Origin: Hyphomicrobiales bacterium
Lineage (GTDB): Bacteria; Pseudomonadota; Alphaproteobacteria; Rhizobiales; Beijerinckiaceae
Assembly (NCBI GenBank): GCA_900473415.1
Contig: UCLR01000008.1
Location: forward strand, 1 to 64,000
DNA: 64,000 nt
Direction: 5' to 3'
Below the pieces are notes generated by a model. That model was not told the origin of the DNA. It saw nothing but the letters and a program-made list of their open reading frames with translations, and searched no databases. Both the position numbers and the translations under genes were made by a program. This document shows, piece after piece, positions 35,638 through 44,542 of the stretch (positions within the stretch are counted from its first letter, which is position 1; every line of letters starts with the position of its first letter).

Positions 35638-36480
35638 TCAATTCATGCGGGCGATATTGGCTGCACTCGCGGCGGAAGTGAAGCGTACGCGCACAGACTG
35701 GCCTTTCTCCGGTGGAGAAGCCAGCCGCGCACGGAAGCGGACGAGCTCCGCCGGCTCGAGCGTCGGCCGCGGCGGCTGCGTCGTCCAGCTATAGAGGGTC
35801 GTCCCGGCGGCATCGTTCACCGCCACCTCGATCGCCGGCACGCTGGTCTTGTGGCGGGTGATGTTGGTGACGTCGCCTTCGACGACGAGGAAGCGGTTCT
35901 GGCCATCCTCGACGAGTCCGCTCTCGACCGCGCTCAGGCTCAAGCCCCGGACATTCACCGGCAGGCCCGCCAACTCGAAGATGTCCGCAAGCTGCGGGGC
36001 CACCCGCACCGCCGCGTTTCGCTGCCAGACGACGAGACCGAGCAGGGCGAGGCCCGCGAGCGCCGCCGCGGCAGGCAGCACCGCGCCCCTATTGCCTAAG
36101 GCTGCTCTTCGGGAAGCCGCCGGCCCGCGCTGCGGCTTCTTGCGGCGCGGGGCAGGCGGGGCGACGAGCGGCTCGGATTCGATTTCGACGTCGGCGTCAG
36201 TGTCTGCCCTCGGCTCCACTTCCGCTTCGGCGGCGGCGATCTTCGCATCGGCCTCGGCCGCGACGGCACTGATCTCGGCCTCGATCGCGGCGGCGCGCTC
36301 CAGCTCCTCCTCGAGCAGCGCCTGCGTCTCCGCGGCGTTCGGCGCTTCGGGGAAAGCAGCTTCCGGCTCGACATGCCAGGAGGTCTTGCAGTTCGCGCAG
36401 CGAACCTTGCGACCGCCCGGCCCGAGCTTCGCCGCATCGAGTTCGTACTGGCTGGCGCAGGAGGGGCAGACGATCAGCAT
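35638..36480 (-). CDS. MJ0042-type zinc-ribbon, DUF3426-like membrane protein
   Basis: A 280-residue protein. The N-terminal zinc ribbon has CPSC at residues 5-8 and CANC about 20 residues later (MJ0042 type), followed by an acidic Ala/Glu-rich linker, a single transmembrane segment (about residues 150-172, AAALAGLALLGLVVW) and a C-terminal domain carrying NVRGLS and VVEGDVTNITRHKTSVPAI, the DUF3426 pattern. The start at 36480 places the first Cys normally; an earlier ATG (36519) would add 13 residues. It is divergent from ftsE by 170 bases. The function is unknown; proteins of this type are always near cell-division or housekeeping genes in my recollection. Confidence 0.85.
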   Translation of the reverse strand: MLIVCPSCASQYELDAAKLGPGGRKVRCANCKTSWHVEPEAAFPEAPNAAETQALLEEELERAAAIEAEISAVAAEADAKIAAAEAEVEPRADTDADVEIESEPLVAPPAPRRKKPQRGPAASRRAALGNRGAVLPAAAALAGLALLGLVVWQRNAAVRVAPQLADIFELAGLPVNVRGLSLSAVESGLVEDGQNRFLVVEGDVTNITRHKTSVPAIEVAVNDAAGTTLYSWTTQPPRPTLEPAELVRFRARLASPPEKGQSVRVRFTSAASAANIARMN

Positions 36481-36650
36481 GGATGCGAGGGTCGGGATCG
36501 GAAGACGGCCAGGCGCCATTGAGCCGGTTTATGGTTAACGTCCCGTGAAGAAACATTGGGACAAGCTTGGCCCGCCGCAATCTTTCCGCCCGCCCGCGGT
36601 GTAGCATCGGGCGCGGATTCGCGGGATCTGGAGTGAACGAGGAAGACCGC

Positions 36651-37310
36651 TTGGTTCGTTTCGAAAATGTCGGCCTGCGTTACGGCATGGGCCCGGAGGT
36701 GCTGAAGGACATCAATTTCAGCATCGCGCCGCGCTCGTTTCAGTATCTCACCGGTCCCTCCGGTGCCGGCAAGACGACGCTGATGCGCCTGATCCTGATG
36801 GCACTGAAGCCGACGCGCGGCCTGGTCAGCCTGTTCGGGCAGGATGTCTCGCGCCTCGACGGCCCGACGCTGACGGCCTTCCGCCGCCGCATGGGCGTGG
36901 TCTTCCAGGATTTCCGGCTGCTCGATCACCTGACCGTCTACGAGAACGTCGCGCTGCCGCTGCGCGTGCTTGGCAAGGAAGAGGCGAGCTATCGCGCCGA
37001 GGTCGTTGAGTTGCTGCGCTGGGTCGGCCTCGGCGAGCGCATGCATGCCGTGCCGCCCGTCCTCTCCGGTGGCGAGAAGCAGCGCGCCGCGATCGCCCGC
37101 GCCCTGATCGGCCGCCCCGAACTGCTGCTCGCCGACGAGCCGACCGGCAACGTCGACCCCGGCCTCGGCCGGCGCCTGCTCCGGCTGTTCATGGAGCTGC
37201 AGTCGCTCGGCACGGCCGTGGTCATCGCCACCCACGATCTCAACCTGATGGACATCTACGACGCCCCGCGCCTCGTGCTGGCCGACGGGCATCTCCATGT
37301 CGATGACTGA
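36651..37310 (+). CDS. ftsE: Cell-division ATPase FtsE
   Basis: A 219-residue ATPase that with FtsX controls peptidoglycan hydrolysis at the septum. Walker A is GPSGAGKTT, the Q-loop VVFQDFRLL, the signature LSGGEKQRAAIARAL, Walker B LLLADEPTGNVD, and the switch His is in IATHD. A TTG start at 36651 (LVRFENVGLRYG) is preferred because GAGGAAGA lies 5 bases upstream and the length equals that of known FtsE; a GTG at 36633 and an ATG at 36567 are alternatives. It overlaps ftsX by 14 bases. Confidence 0.93.
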   Translation: MVRFENVGLRYGMGPEVLKDINFSIAPRSFQYLTGPSGAGKTTLMRLILMALKPTRGLVSLFGQDVSRLDGPTLTAFRRRMGVVFQDFRLLDHLTVYENVALPLRVLGKEEASYRAEVVELLRWVGLGERMHAVPPVLSGGEKQRAAIARALIGRPELLLADEPTGNVDPGLGRRLLRLFMELQSLGTAVVIATHDLNLMDIYDAPRLVLADGHLHVDD

Positions 37311-38259
37311 GATCGGCTATCCTGAGCCGGAGCGGGTGGAGCGCAAGCTTCCCGCCAATCTCCGGCGCGACCAGCCTCTCGTCCCGGTGGACGGCGTCGC
37401 CGGGCGCGCGCTCATGGCCGTGATCGCGATCCTGACCTTCCTCGCCGCGCTGAGCGCCGGCGCGGCGGTGCTGGCGGCGCGCGCCTCCGACCAGTGGCGC
37501 GGAGCGGTCTCCAACGAGATGACCATCCAGATCCGCCCCGATTCGCGCCGCGACATCGAGCAGGACGTCGCACGCGCCGTCGCGATGGCCGAGAAACTCG
37601 ACGGCATCGAGGGCGTGCGCGCCGTACCCAAGGCCGAGTCCGACAAGTTGCTCGAGCCCTGGCTCGGGACGGGGCTCGACCTCGTCGAGCTGCCTGTCCC
37701 CCGCCTGATCGTGCTGCGGCTCAAAGCGGGCGCGAGCCCCGACCTCGCGGCTTTCGGCCCAGCGCTGCGCCGCGAGGTGCCGACGGCGATCCTGGACGAT
37801 CACCGGCTCTGGGTCCGGCGGCTCTCCGCCATGGCCGGGACCATCGTCGTCTCGGGCTTCGCTGTCGTCATGCTGATCCTGACCACGACTGCGCTCGCCG
37901 TCGCCTTCGCCACGCGCGGCGCCATGGCCGGCAGCCGCGACAGTGTCGAGGTGCTGCACCTTGTTGGCGCCGACGACGACTTCATCGCTCGCGAATTCCA
38001 GAGCCGCTTCATCCGGCTCGGACTGAAGGGTGGTGCCATCGGCGGATTCGCCGCGATCGTCGCCATCGCCCTGCTCGGCTTCATCGCCTCGCGCTGGAGC
38101 ACTGGGCCGGAGGCCGAACAGCTTCAGGCCTTGTTCGGCGCCTTCGAGATCGGTTGGGCCGGCTACGCCGCAGTGGTGCTGGTCGCCGTGATCGTAGCGG
38201 CGATCGCCGGTCTCGTCTCGCGCGTCTCCGTCCGTCGCTATCTGCGGGCGCTGGCATGA
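37297..38259 (+). CDS. ftsX: Cell-division permease-like protein FtsX
   Basis: A 320-residue inner-membrane protein. It has an N-terminal cytoplasmic arm of about 35 residues, the first transmembrane segment (about 38-60), a periplasmic domain (about 65-175, EMTIQIRPDS to AILDDHRLW), then three C-terminal transmembrane segments. The LHLVGADDDFIAREFQSRF motif is typical of FtsX. It couples FtsE ATP hydrolysis to activation of periplasmic amidases or hydrolases. It lies in an operon with ftsE (overlap) and the next DUF218 gene (ATGA overlap). Confidence 0.92.
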   Translation: MSMTEIGYPEPERVERKLPANLRRDQPLVPVDGVAGRALMAVIAILTFLAALSAGAAVLAARASDQWRGAVSNEMTIQIRPDSRRDIEQDVARAVAMAEKLDGIEGVRAVPKAESDKLLEPWLGTGLDLVELPVPRLIVLRLKAGASPDLAAFGPALRREVPTAILDDHRLWVRRLSAMAGTIVVSGFAVVMLILTTTALAVAFATRGAMAGSRDSVEVLHLVGADDDFIAREFQSRFIRLGLKGGAIGGFAAIVAIALLGFIASRWSTGPEAEQLQALFGAFEIGWAGYAAVVLVAVIVAAIAGLVSRVSVRRYLRALA

Positions 38260-39170
38260 GCATCGCGGCCCCCTCGCCCCGCGGCCGCCTTTCACGCCTG
38301 TGGCGCAGCCTGACATGGCGTTGCCGCCGTTATGCCCGATTACCGCGCTATCTCCGCGCCGTCATGGCCATGATCGGCAGCAGAAACGGCGATCTTTCGA
38401 TGGCGCCGTCCGATTCCGCGGCCCGAGGCACGAACCCAAGCGCGCGCATCTCGTTACTGCGGCTTGTGGGGGCAGCCCTCGTGGCGCTCGTCGGCGCCTG
38501 CACGCTGCTGCTTGCCATCGGCTATATCCGCTTCGCTTCGGCAATCGAGGCGCAGGAGCCGACGACAACGCCCCGTACGGACGCGATCGTGGTCGTCACC
38601 GGCGGCGCACAGCGCATCGGCGACGCCATCGGGCTGCTCGGCGCTGACCGCGGCGCCCGCCTGCTGATCAGCGGCGTCAACGAAAAGACCAGCCGCGAGG
38701 AGCTCGCCAAGCTTAACCCCGCCGCGCGCGACCTCCTGGCCTGCTGCGTCGACCTCGACTACCGCGCCCGCAACACCATCGGCAACGCCATCGAGACCCG
38801 GCGTTGGATTCGCCAGCACGGCTTCCGCTCCCTGTTGGTCGTGACCTCGAACTACCACATGCCGCGCACGCTCGCGGAATTCGCCCATGCGATGCCCAAC
38901 ATCACACTGATCCCGCACCCGGTCGTGACCGACCATGTCGACACAACCGGCTGGTGGAGCCACTGGGCGACCGTGAAGGTGCTGGTCCCGGAATATGTGA
39001 AGTACCTTGTGGCGCGGCTGCGCAGCCTCGTCGAGCGCGATCCCGAGACCTCGCGGCTTTCCATCATCATCGGCGGCCGCAAGCCGGTCTCGGCGAAGCC
39101 CGCCGAAGTGATCGGCCCGGCCAGCGAGAAGCGCTCCCGCCTGATCGACCGGCCGCGCCACGAAGGCTGA
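38256..39170 (+). CDS. DUF218 (YdcF/ElyC-like) membrane-anchored protein
   Basis: A 304-residue protein. An Arg-rich cytoplasmic N-terminus of about 65 residues precedes one transmembrane segment (VGAALVALVGACTLLLAIGY), then a DUF218 domain with the markers DAIVVVTGGAQRIGDAIGLL, SREEL, RNTIGNAIETRRWI and VVTSNYHMPRTLAEF. The last two carry the Asn/Glu and His typical of the family. DUF218 proteins such as ElyC act in envelope (lipid-carrier or peptidoglycan) metabolism, which suits its overlap with ftsX. The N-terminal 50 residues look less conserved, so an internal start is possible. Confidence 0.85.
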   Translation: MSIAAPSPRGRLSRLWRSLTWRCRRYARLPRYLRAVMAMIGSRNGDLSMAPSDSAARGTNPSARISLLRLVGAALVALVGACTLLLAIGYIRFASAIEAQEPTTTPRTDAIVVVTGGAQRIGDAIGLLGADRGARLLISGVNEKTSREELAKLNPAARDLLACCVDLDYRARNTIGNAIETRRWIRQHGFRSLLVVTSNYHMPRTLAEFAHAMPNITLIPHPVVTDHVDTTGWWSHWATVKVLVPEYVKYLVARLRSLVERDPETSRLSIIIGGRKPVSAKPAEVIGPASEKRSRLIDRPRHEG

Positions 39171-39179
39171 CGCCGATGC

Positions 39180-39995
39180 ATGAGCGCGCTTGACCGCGGC
39201 CGCGTCTCGGGCTCATTGCGCAGCATGCTCATCCTGCGCTCGCTCGCCTTCAACACACTCTTCTACGGCTACCTCGTCCTCTGGCTGATCTTCGCGATCC
39301 TGCCCTCGCTGCTGCTGCCGAGGCGCGTTCTGCTGTTGCTCGCCATCACCTGGGCGCGCGTCTCGCTCTGGCTGCTGCGCGTCGTCGCCGGCGTGCGCTG
39401 CGAGATCAGCGGCATCGAGAACATTCCCGAAGGCGGGCTGATGGTCGCGGCCAAGCACCAGTCCTTCCTTGAGACCTTCGCGCTCGTCACCGTCTTCCGG
39501 AACCCGGTCTACATCCTGAAGCGCGAGCTGACCTGGATTCCGGTCTTCGGCTGGGCGCTGACCAAGCTGCGCATGATTCCGGTCGACCGCGGCGCCCGGG
39601 CGCGGGCTCTGACGGACGTCACCCGCCGCGCCAAGGTCGAGCTGGGGCAAAACGGCCGCCAGCTCCTGATCTTCCCGGAGGGCACGCGCAGGCCGCCGGG
39701 TGCTGCGCCGGCCTACAAGTTCGGCGTCGCCCATCTCTACGCCGAACTCGGCGTGCCCTGCGTCCCGATCGCGCTCGCCACCGGCCTCTACTGGCCACGC
39801 CGCAAATTCCTGCGCCGGCCGGGCACTGTCCGCATCGAGATCCTGCCGCCGATTCTGCCCGGGCTCGACAAGGTCACCTTCCAGGCGAAGCTGCAGGCGA
39901 CGATCGAGACCGCCTGCGACCGCCTCTTGGCCCAAGGCCGCGCCGAACTCGCGCAACACGGGCTCGATCCGCTCGCGGCTCCTGACAAGCCCTGA
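39180..39995 (+). CDS. 1-acyl-sn-glycerol-3-phosphate acyltransferase (PlsC-like)
   Basis: A 271-residue membrane-bound acyltransferase. It has an N-terminal membrane segment (about 20-58), motif I AAKHQSFLET (H93 with E98, where most family members have Asp), motif II FGWALTKLRMIPVDRG, and motif III FPEGTR (165-170). It would add the second acyl chain in phosphatidic acid synthesis. The HX4E form instead of HX4D is unusual. It follows the DUF218 gene after 9 bases, probably in the same ftsEX operon. A small alternative start (M16) exists. Confidence 0.88.
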   Translation: MSALDRGRVSGSLRSMLILRSLAFNTLFYGYLVLWLIFAILPSLLLPRRVLLLLAITWARVSLWLLRVVAGVRCEISGIENIPEGGLMVAAKHQSFLETFALVTVFRNPVYILKRELTWIPVFGWALTKLRMIPVDRGARARALTDVTRRAKVELGQNGRQLLIFPEGTRRPPGAAPAYKFGVAHLYAELGVPCVPIALATGLYWPRRKFLRRPGTVRIEILPPILPGLDKVTFQAKLQATIETACDRLLAQGRAELAQHGLDPLAAPDKP

Positions 39996-40091
39996 CAGCA
40001 GTCGCCACAGCGAGGCCCGACGAGATCGGGCCGGGCGCTTGACTTATCCCCATGTCGTTCCCATTTTGTTCCTAACACAGGAGCAACGGAC

Positions 40092-40490
40092 ATGGCCGCT
40101 CTCGCCCATAGCTATACTCCCGATCTCTTCGACGAGCCGCCGGTTGCGCGCGAGCTGCCGATGCGCAGCACCGCGAGCCTCAGCGAGCGCCGCTTCACGG
40201 CCTGGCGCGGTCGCTCCGGCCGGCGCTATGTCGCCTCCGTCTTTGCCGCCGACGACATGCATGCGCTCGGCTTCACCGACGCGGTGCTCCTCGCTGTCTC
40301 GGCCGAGCGGCGCATCATCGCCGCGCGCGATTCCGGGCCCTTCGGCGTCGAGGCGGCGCTCTCCCGCTGGCAGCGTGCGGTCGCGGCCGCCGGCGCCTGT
40401 GAGATCCATGTCCATCTTTTGGCCGAGGATGGCTTGAGCCGCCGCGCCGCCCTGCTCGACCTGATGCCGCAGACGGATTCCGAATCCTGA
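40092..40490 (+). CDS. Conserved-looking protein of unknown function
   Basis: A 132-residue soluble protein. It has RRFTAWRGRSGRRYVASVF around residues 33-51, an acidic DDMHALGFTDAVLLAVSAERR segment, and a C-terminal EIHVHLLAEDGLSRRAALLDL region. There is no signal or membrane segment. The RRY-ASVF and the acidic patch look like an alpha-beta fold. Such short proteins occur next to the PlsC or ChaC genes in Rhizobiales by my recollection, with no known role. Its end abuts a convergent gene with no gap. Confidence 0.6.
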   Translation: MAALAHSYTPDLFDEPPVARELPMRSTASLSERRFTAWRGRSGRRYVASVFAADDMHALGFTDAVLLAVSAERRIIAARDSGPFGVEAALSRWQRAVAAAGACEIHVHLLAEDGLSRRAALLDLMPQTDSES

Positions 40491-41060
40491 TCAGCCCTTG
40501 AGGGGCGGGTGCGGCGCGCCGAGCCCCGGCGCGAGTTCCTGCGCCAGGCAGGCCAGAACGGGATCATAGATTCCCATCTTGCGCAGATGCTCATGCGTCT
40601 GCAGCACATAGTCGGGATTCTCGCCCGAGCTGCCGCGCCCACTCCGGACGAGCCTGAGCAGTTCCGCCGGCGGCAGCTTGCCGGCATATTGCAGATGCCG
40701 GCGGTCGGCGACGTAGACGATCCCGCGCACCTGCCGGCCGTCCTCCAGCTTCAGCCGCACATGGCGCTCGATATAGACCGAGGTCGCCTGCTCGCGTTCT
40801 CTCAGATAGGCCACGGTCTGCTGGGCCTCGGCTGCCGCGACGCGGAAGGCGAGCCCCCGACAGACGCCGCCGCGATCGAGTCCGAGCACCAGCCCCGGCC
40901 GCTCCGGCGTGCCGCGATGCACATGCGAGAAGATACAGAGCGAACGATGATAGCCGTGGAGACGAGCCTGCACGCTCTCCTCGAAGGGAAAACCCGGCCG
41001 CCAGATCAGCGAGCCGTAGCCGAAGACCCAGAGATCCGCCGCACCGAATTCGGTCGTCAT
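40491..41060 (-). CDS. ChaC-family gamma-glutamylcyclotransferase
   Basis: A 189-residue cytoplasmic enzyme. The family opening is WVFGYGSLIWRPGF, and the body contains YHRSLCIFSHVHRGTPERPGL then YLREREQ with the likely catalytic Glu. It should release 5-oxoproline from glutathione or gamma-glutamyl peptides. The ATG at 41060 follows GGGATGG; another ATG two codons upstream is possible. It is convergent with the hypothetical gene at 40092 and divergent from the DUF2125 gene. Confidence 0.88.
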   Translation of the reverse strand: MTTEFGAADLWVFGYGSLIWRPGFPFEESVQARLHGYHRSLCIFSHVHRGTPERPGLVLGLDRGGVCRGLAFRVAAAEAQQTVAYLREREQATSVYIERHVRLKLEDGRQVRGIVYVADRRHLQYAGKLPPAELLRLVRSGRGSSGENPDYVLQTHEHLRKMGIYDPVLACLAQELAPGLGAPHPPLKG

Positions 41061-41240
41061 CGCCATCCCATGATTTCGCCATGCAAGCCTGCTTGCTGGG
41101 AAAAGCCACCCGCTCTGGCGCCCGCTAGTCTGGCGAGCTATAGCATCGGACCGGAAAGCGGAACCCGCTTTTCGGAAGAATCTCACGCGGTAACAAACAG
41201 TTAGATTGCCGTCCGCCGCCGCGCAAGGAACGCCTGCCGC

Positions 41241-42278
41241 ATGACCGCTCCTCTCCCGACGCGCCGCCCGAGCCGCCTCTGGCTCTACGGCCCCTTCCTG
41301 CTGCTCGTGGGGCTGATTGCGGCCTGGTCGGCCTTCTGGTTCTACGCCCGGGCCCGTGCCGCCGCCGAGATCGACGCTGCGCTGGCGCGCGAGGTCAGCC
41401 GCGGACGCACCTGGACCTGCGCCGACCGCTCGATCACCGGCTTCCCTGTCCGCATCGAGCTGCGCTGCAGCGCCCTGAGCCTGACCTCGACGCGCTGGGG
41501 CGATGCCGTGCGGATCGAGACGGGCCCCACTCTCGCCGTCGGCCAGATCTACACGCCGGGCCTCGTCATCTTCGAGTTCACCAGCCCCGCCCGTGCGACG
41601 CTGCCCGAAGGCCGCACCCTAGAGATCACCTGGAAGGACCTCGACGCCAGCCTTGCCTGGCGCAATCCCGAGCGCTTCGCTCTTGTGGCCAAGGAGTCGA
41701 CCACGGTGGTCAACACACCGGGCCTCCCGCCGGAGACCTGGCGCGCGGCGACGCTAGAGGCACATCTGCGCCGCAATCCTGCCCGCCTCGCCGACCAGGC
41801 GGTCGACATCGCCATCTCCGCCAAGGGAACGGTGTTGCCGCCGATCGACGCCCTGCTCGCTACCAGCGACCCCGGCGAGATCGAGCTGGAGGCGACGTTG
41901 ACCCAGGCAGAGAGCTTCCGCCAGGGCTTCAACCCGGACGCGCTCGAAAGCTGGCGGACCGCCAACGGAATCCTGGAACTGACGCGCCTCAGCGGGACCA
42001 AGGGCAAGGCGCGCGTCGATGGCAGCGGGCAGCTCATGCTCGACCCGACGCATCGCGTCGCCGGCGACCTCAAGCTCGCGGCGGCCGGCATCGAGCAGAT
42101 CGGCGGCCTTCGCATCGGTAATCTGCTGGGCGGCCTCGGCGGCCTGCTGGGCGGCCGCCCCGGCAACAACGGGACGCCGGCCGGCCTCACCCCGCTGCCG
42201 CCGGCCTCGCTGCGCGATGGCCGGGTCTATCTCGGCCCCTTCCGTCTGCCGCTCCAGCCGCTGCCGCCGCTCTACTGA
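41241..42278 (+). CDS. DUF2125 family envelope protein
   Basis: A 345-residue protein. The N-terminus has one transmembrane/signal segment (about 14-35, YGPFLLLVGLIAAWSAFWF) followed by ARAAAEIDAALAREVSRGRTW, a conserved DUF2125 opening. The rest is a long beta-rich domain, with the family-typical CADRSITGFPVRIELRC stretch near residue 62. The C-terminal 40 residues contain a Gly/Leu-rich repeat (IGNLLGGLGGLLGGRPG). It probably lies in the periplasm, anchored by its N-terminus. The function is unknown, found mainly in alphaproteobacteria. It ends beside the rpoH terminator. Confidence 0.85.
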   Translation: MTAPLPTRRPSRLWLYGPFLLLVGLIAAWSAFWFYARARAAAEIDAALAREVSRGRTWTCADRSITGFPVRIELRCSALSLTSTRWGDAVRIETGPTLAVGQIYTPGLVIFEFTSPARATLPEGRTLEITWKDLDASLAWRNPERFALVAKESTTVVNTPGLPPETWRAATLEAHLRRNPARLADQAVDIAISAKGTVLPPIDALLATSDPGEIELEATLTQAESFRQGFNPDALESWRTANGILELTRLSGTKGKARVDGSGQLMLDPTHRVAGDLKLAAAGIEQIGGLRIGNLLGGLGGLLGGRPGNNGTPAGLTPLPPASLRDGRVYLGPFRLPLQPLPPLY

Positions 42279-42282
42279 GCCA

Positions 42283-42309
42283 TAAAAAAGGGGCGCCGAC
42301 GCGCCCCTT
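42283..42309 (-). terminator. Intrinsic terminator of rpoH (minus strand)
   Basis: A stem AAGGGGCGC / GCGCCCCTT (42288-42296 with 42301-42309) has a CGAC loop. On the minus strand it is followed by six Ts (the A run at 42284-42289), which suits the leftward rpoH gene ending at 42335. Confidence 0.88.
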
Positions 42310-42334
42310 CCCTATTCCCTGAACTGCGGACAAA

Positions 42335-43231
42335 TCACGCCGCCGGCAGCGCCGCCCGCGGCGCCTCGATGCGGGTTATGGCCTTCTTCACCGCCTCCTG
42401 AACCTTCTCGAAGGCGCGCACCTCGATCTGGCGGACGCGTTCGCGGGAGACGCCGAACTCCTCGGAGAGCTCCTCCAGCGTGATCGGATCCTCTGCGAGG
42501 CGGCGTGCCTCGAAGATGCGCCGTTCGCGCGCGTTCAGCACGTCCAGCGCCTCGCGCAGCGCGGCGTGGCGGTTGCTGCTCTCCTCGGAATCGGCGAGGC
42601 GGCGCTCCTGGCTTTCCGAATCATCGACCAGCCAATCCTGCCATTCGCCTTCGCCGTCCTCGCGCAGCGGCGTGTTGAGCGACGCGTCGCCACCGAGGCG
42701 GCGGTTCATGTCGACCACGTCCTGCTCGTTGACGCCGAGCTTGGTCGCGATCTGCTTGACCTGGTCCGGGCGCAGATCGCCTTCGCCCAGCGCCGAGATC
42801 TTGCTCTTGGCCTTGCGCAGGTTGAAGAACAGCTTCTTCTGGTTGGCCGTGGTGCCCATCTTCACGAGCGACCAGGACCGCAGGATGTATTCCTGGATCG
42901 AGGCCTTGATCCACCACATCGCATAGGTCGCGAGCCGGAAGCCCTTCTCGGGCTCGAAGCGCTTGACCGCCTGCATCAGGCCGACATTGCCCTCGGACAC
43001 GACCTCGCCGATCGGCAGGCCGTAGCCGCGATAACCCATGGCGATCTTGGCGACGAGACGCAGGTGCGAGGTGACGAGCTTGTGCGCCGCATCGCGGTCG
43101 CCATGCTCCCGCCAGCGCTTGGCCAGCATGTATTCCTCGCTCGGTTCCAGCATCGGGAACTTGCGGATTTCGTCGAGATAACGTGAAAGCCCGCCTTCGG
43201 CGGACAGGACGGGCAGCGAAGCACTCGCCAT
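42335..43231 (-). CDS. rpoH: RNA polymerase sigma-32 factor RpoH
   Basis: A 298-residue heat-shock sigma factor. Region 1.2/2 shows YLDEIRKFPMLEPSEEYMLA and HKLVTSHLRLVAKIAMGYRGYGLP; the RpoH box has LATYAMWWIKASIQEYILRSWSLVKMGTT; region 4 ends with SEEFGVSRERVRQIEVRAFEKVQ. The start at 43231 has a perfect AAGGAG 7 bases upstream; the open frame further up is false. It directs transcription of chaperone and protease genes. Its own promoter should lie in 43232-43450. Confidence 0.95.
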   Translation of the reverse strand: MASASLPVLSAEGGLSRYLDEIRKFPMLEPSEEYMLAKRWREHGDRDAAHKLVTSHLRLVAKIAMGYRGYGLPIGEVVSEGNVGLMQAVKRFEPEKGFRLATYAMWWIKASIQEYILRSWSLVKMGTTANQKKLFFNLRKAKSKISALGEGDLRPDQVKQIATKLGVNEQDVVDMNRRLGGDASLNTPLREDGEGEWQDWLVDDSESQERRLADSEESSNRHAALREALDVLNARERRIFEARRLAEDPITLEELSEEFGVSRERVRQIEVRAFEKVQEAVKKAITRIEAPRAALPAA

Positions 43232-43450
43232 GCTCGTTCTCCTTATCGAGGCCCCCGCTTGGCGGCAGGCCCTCCGCGCGATCAACCTTCGCGCAGGCTC
43301 CGGACCCTGCAAAGCGATCCAACGCGGGAAGCCGGCTTGCGGTTCGCCTGGATGCTTCGCATGCGGCGCCCCCTTGGCCATCCGCATCCGAACAACCCTA
43401 GTATATGCGAACTCAACCCGGCGGAAAGGTGGCAGCGATGCCGGATTCGC

Positions 43451-44479
43451 TCACAGCCTCGCGAGCGCTTCTTGCAAATCCGCAAAATCCTGCGGCGGTT
43501 CGGATTCGAACAGCATCTCCTCGCCGCTGACCGGATGCTCGAAGCCGAGCAGGGCGGCATGGAGCGCCTGCCGTCCGAGCGCGGTGAGCGCCGCTTGCGC
43601 ATCTGCCGGCAACCGGACCGCCTTGGTCGCGAAGCCGGAGCCATAAAGCTGGTCGCCCAGCAGTGGATGGCCGATATGGCTCATATGCACCCGGATCTGG
43701 TGCGTGCGCCCCGTTTCCAACCGGCATTCGATCAGGCTCGCCAAAGCCTCCACCTCGCCCACCCCCTTGAACAGGGGCGGATAGCGTTCGAGCAGGCTGA
43801 TATGGGTGATCGCCTCGCGCCCCCGCCCCTCCTTCACCACCGTCATCTTCTCGCGATTGCGACTCGACCGCTCGATCGGCGCGTCGATCGTGCCCTCGCG
43901 CAGGCGCGGCGTGCCCCAGACCAAAGCGAGATAGGCGCGCTGCAGTGGCCCGGTGCGGCCATGGTCGGCGAACTGCTTGGCGAGCTTCTGATGCGCCCGG
44001 TCGTTCTTGGCGACGACGAGCAGACCGCTGGTGTCCTTGTCGAGCCGGTGGACGATGCCCGGCCGTCGGACGCCACCGATGCCCGACAGGCTCTCGCCGC
44101 AATGGGCGATCAGCGCATTGACCAGCGTGCCGTCCTCGTGGCCGCCGGCAGGATGGACGACCAGGCCCGCGGGCTTGTCGATGACGATCAGATGCTCGTC
44201 CTCGTAGACGACGTTGAGCGGGATGTCCTGCCCGACGGGCTCGGCCGGCTTCGCCTCCGGCATCACCAGCGCGAGCGTATCACCCTCAGCCACCTTGCGG
44301 CTGCCATCGCTGACGACGGCGCCGTTGAGCTGCACCCCACCCTCCTTGATGACCTGCTGCAGCCTGGCGCGCGAAATCTCGCCGGCCAGCAGCGCCAGCG
44401 CCTTGTCGAGGCGCAAGCCCGCCTGCTCGGCGCCGACCGCAAGGGTCACGGCGCCGCTCTCTTCAAAAACGGATGTCAT
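43451..44479 (-). CDS. rluD: Ribosomal large subunit pseudouridine synthase RluD
   Basis: A 342-residue RNA-modifying enzyme. An S4 RNA-binding domain lies at about residues 20-80 (GLRLDKALALLAGEISRARL) and the catalytic domain carries D147 in HRLDKDTSG, with the RluA-family motifs VVHPAGGH and LETGRTHQIRVHM. It makes pseudouridines in helix 69 of 23S rRNA. It lies downstream of hemY, separated by 63 bases, and upstream of rpoH, all on the minus strand. RluC-like activity is an alternative, but the RluD-style length and S4 domain favour rluD. Confidence 0.93.
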   Translation of the reverse strand: MTSVFEESGAVTLAVGAEQAGLRLDKALALLAGEISRARLQQVIKEGGVQLNGAVVSDGSRKVAEGDTLALVMPEAKPAEPVGQDIPLNVVYEDEHLIVIDKPAGLVVHPAGGHEDGTLVNALIAHCGESLSGIGGVRRPGIVHRLDKDTSGLLVVAKNDRAHQKLAKQFADHGRTGPLQRAYLALVWGTPRLREGTIDAPIERSSRNREKMTVVKEGRGREAITHISLLERYPPLFKGVGEVEALASLIECRLETGRTHQIRVHMSHIGHPLLGDQLYGSGFATKAVRLPADAQAALTALGRQALHAALLGFEHPVSGEEMLFESEPPQDFADLQEALARL

Positions 44480-44542
44480 GGCGTCGCTATAAGGCGCATG
44501 GCCGCCGGCCGCACGCCTTTTCGTTCGGCCGGCACGCCCGCC

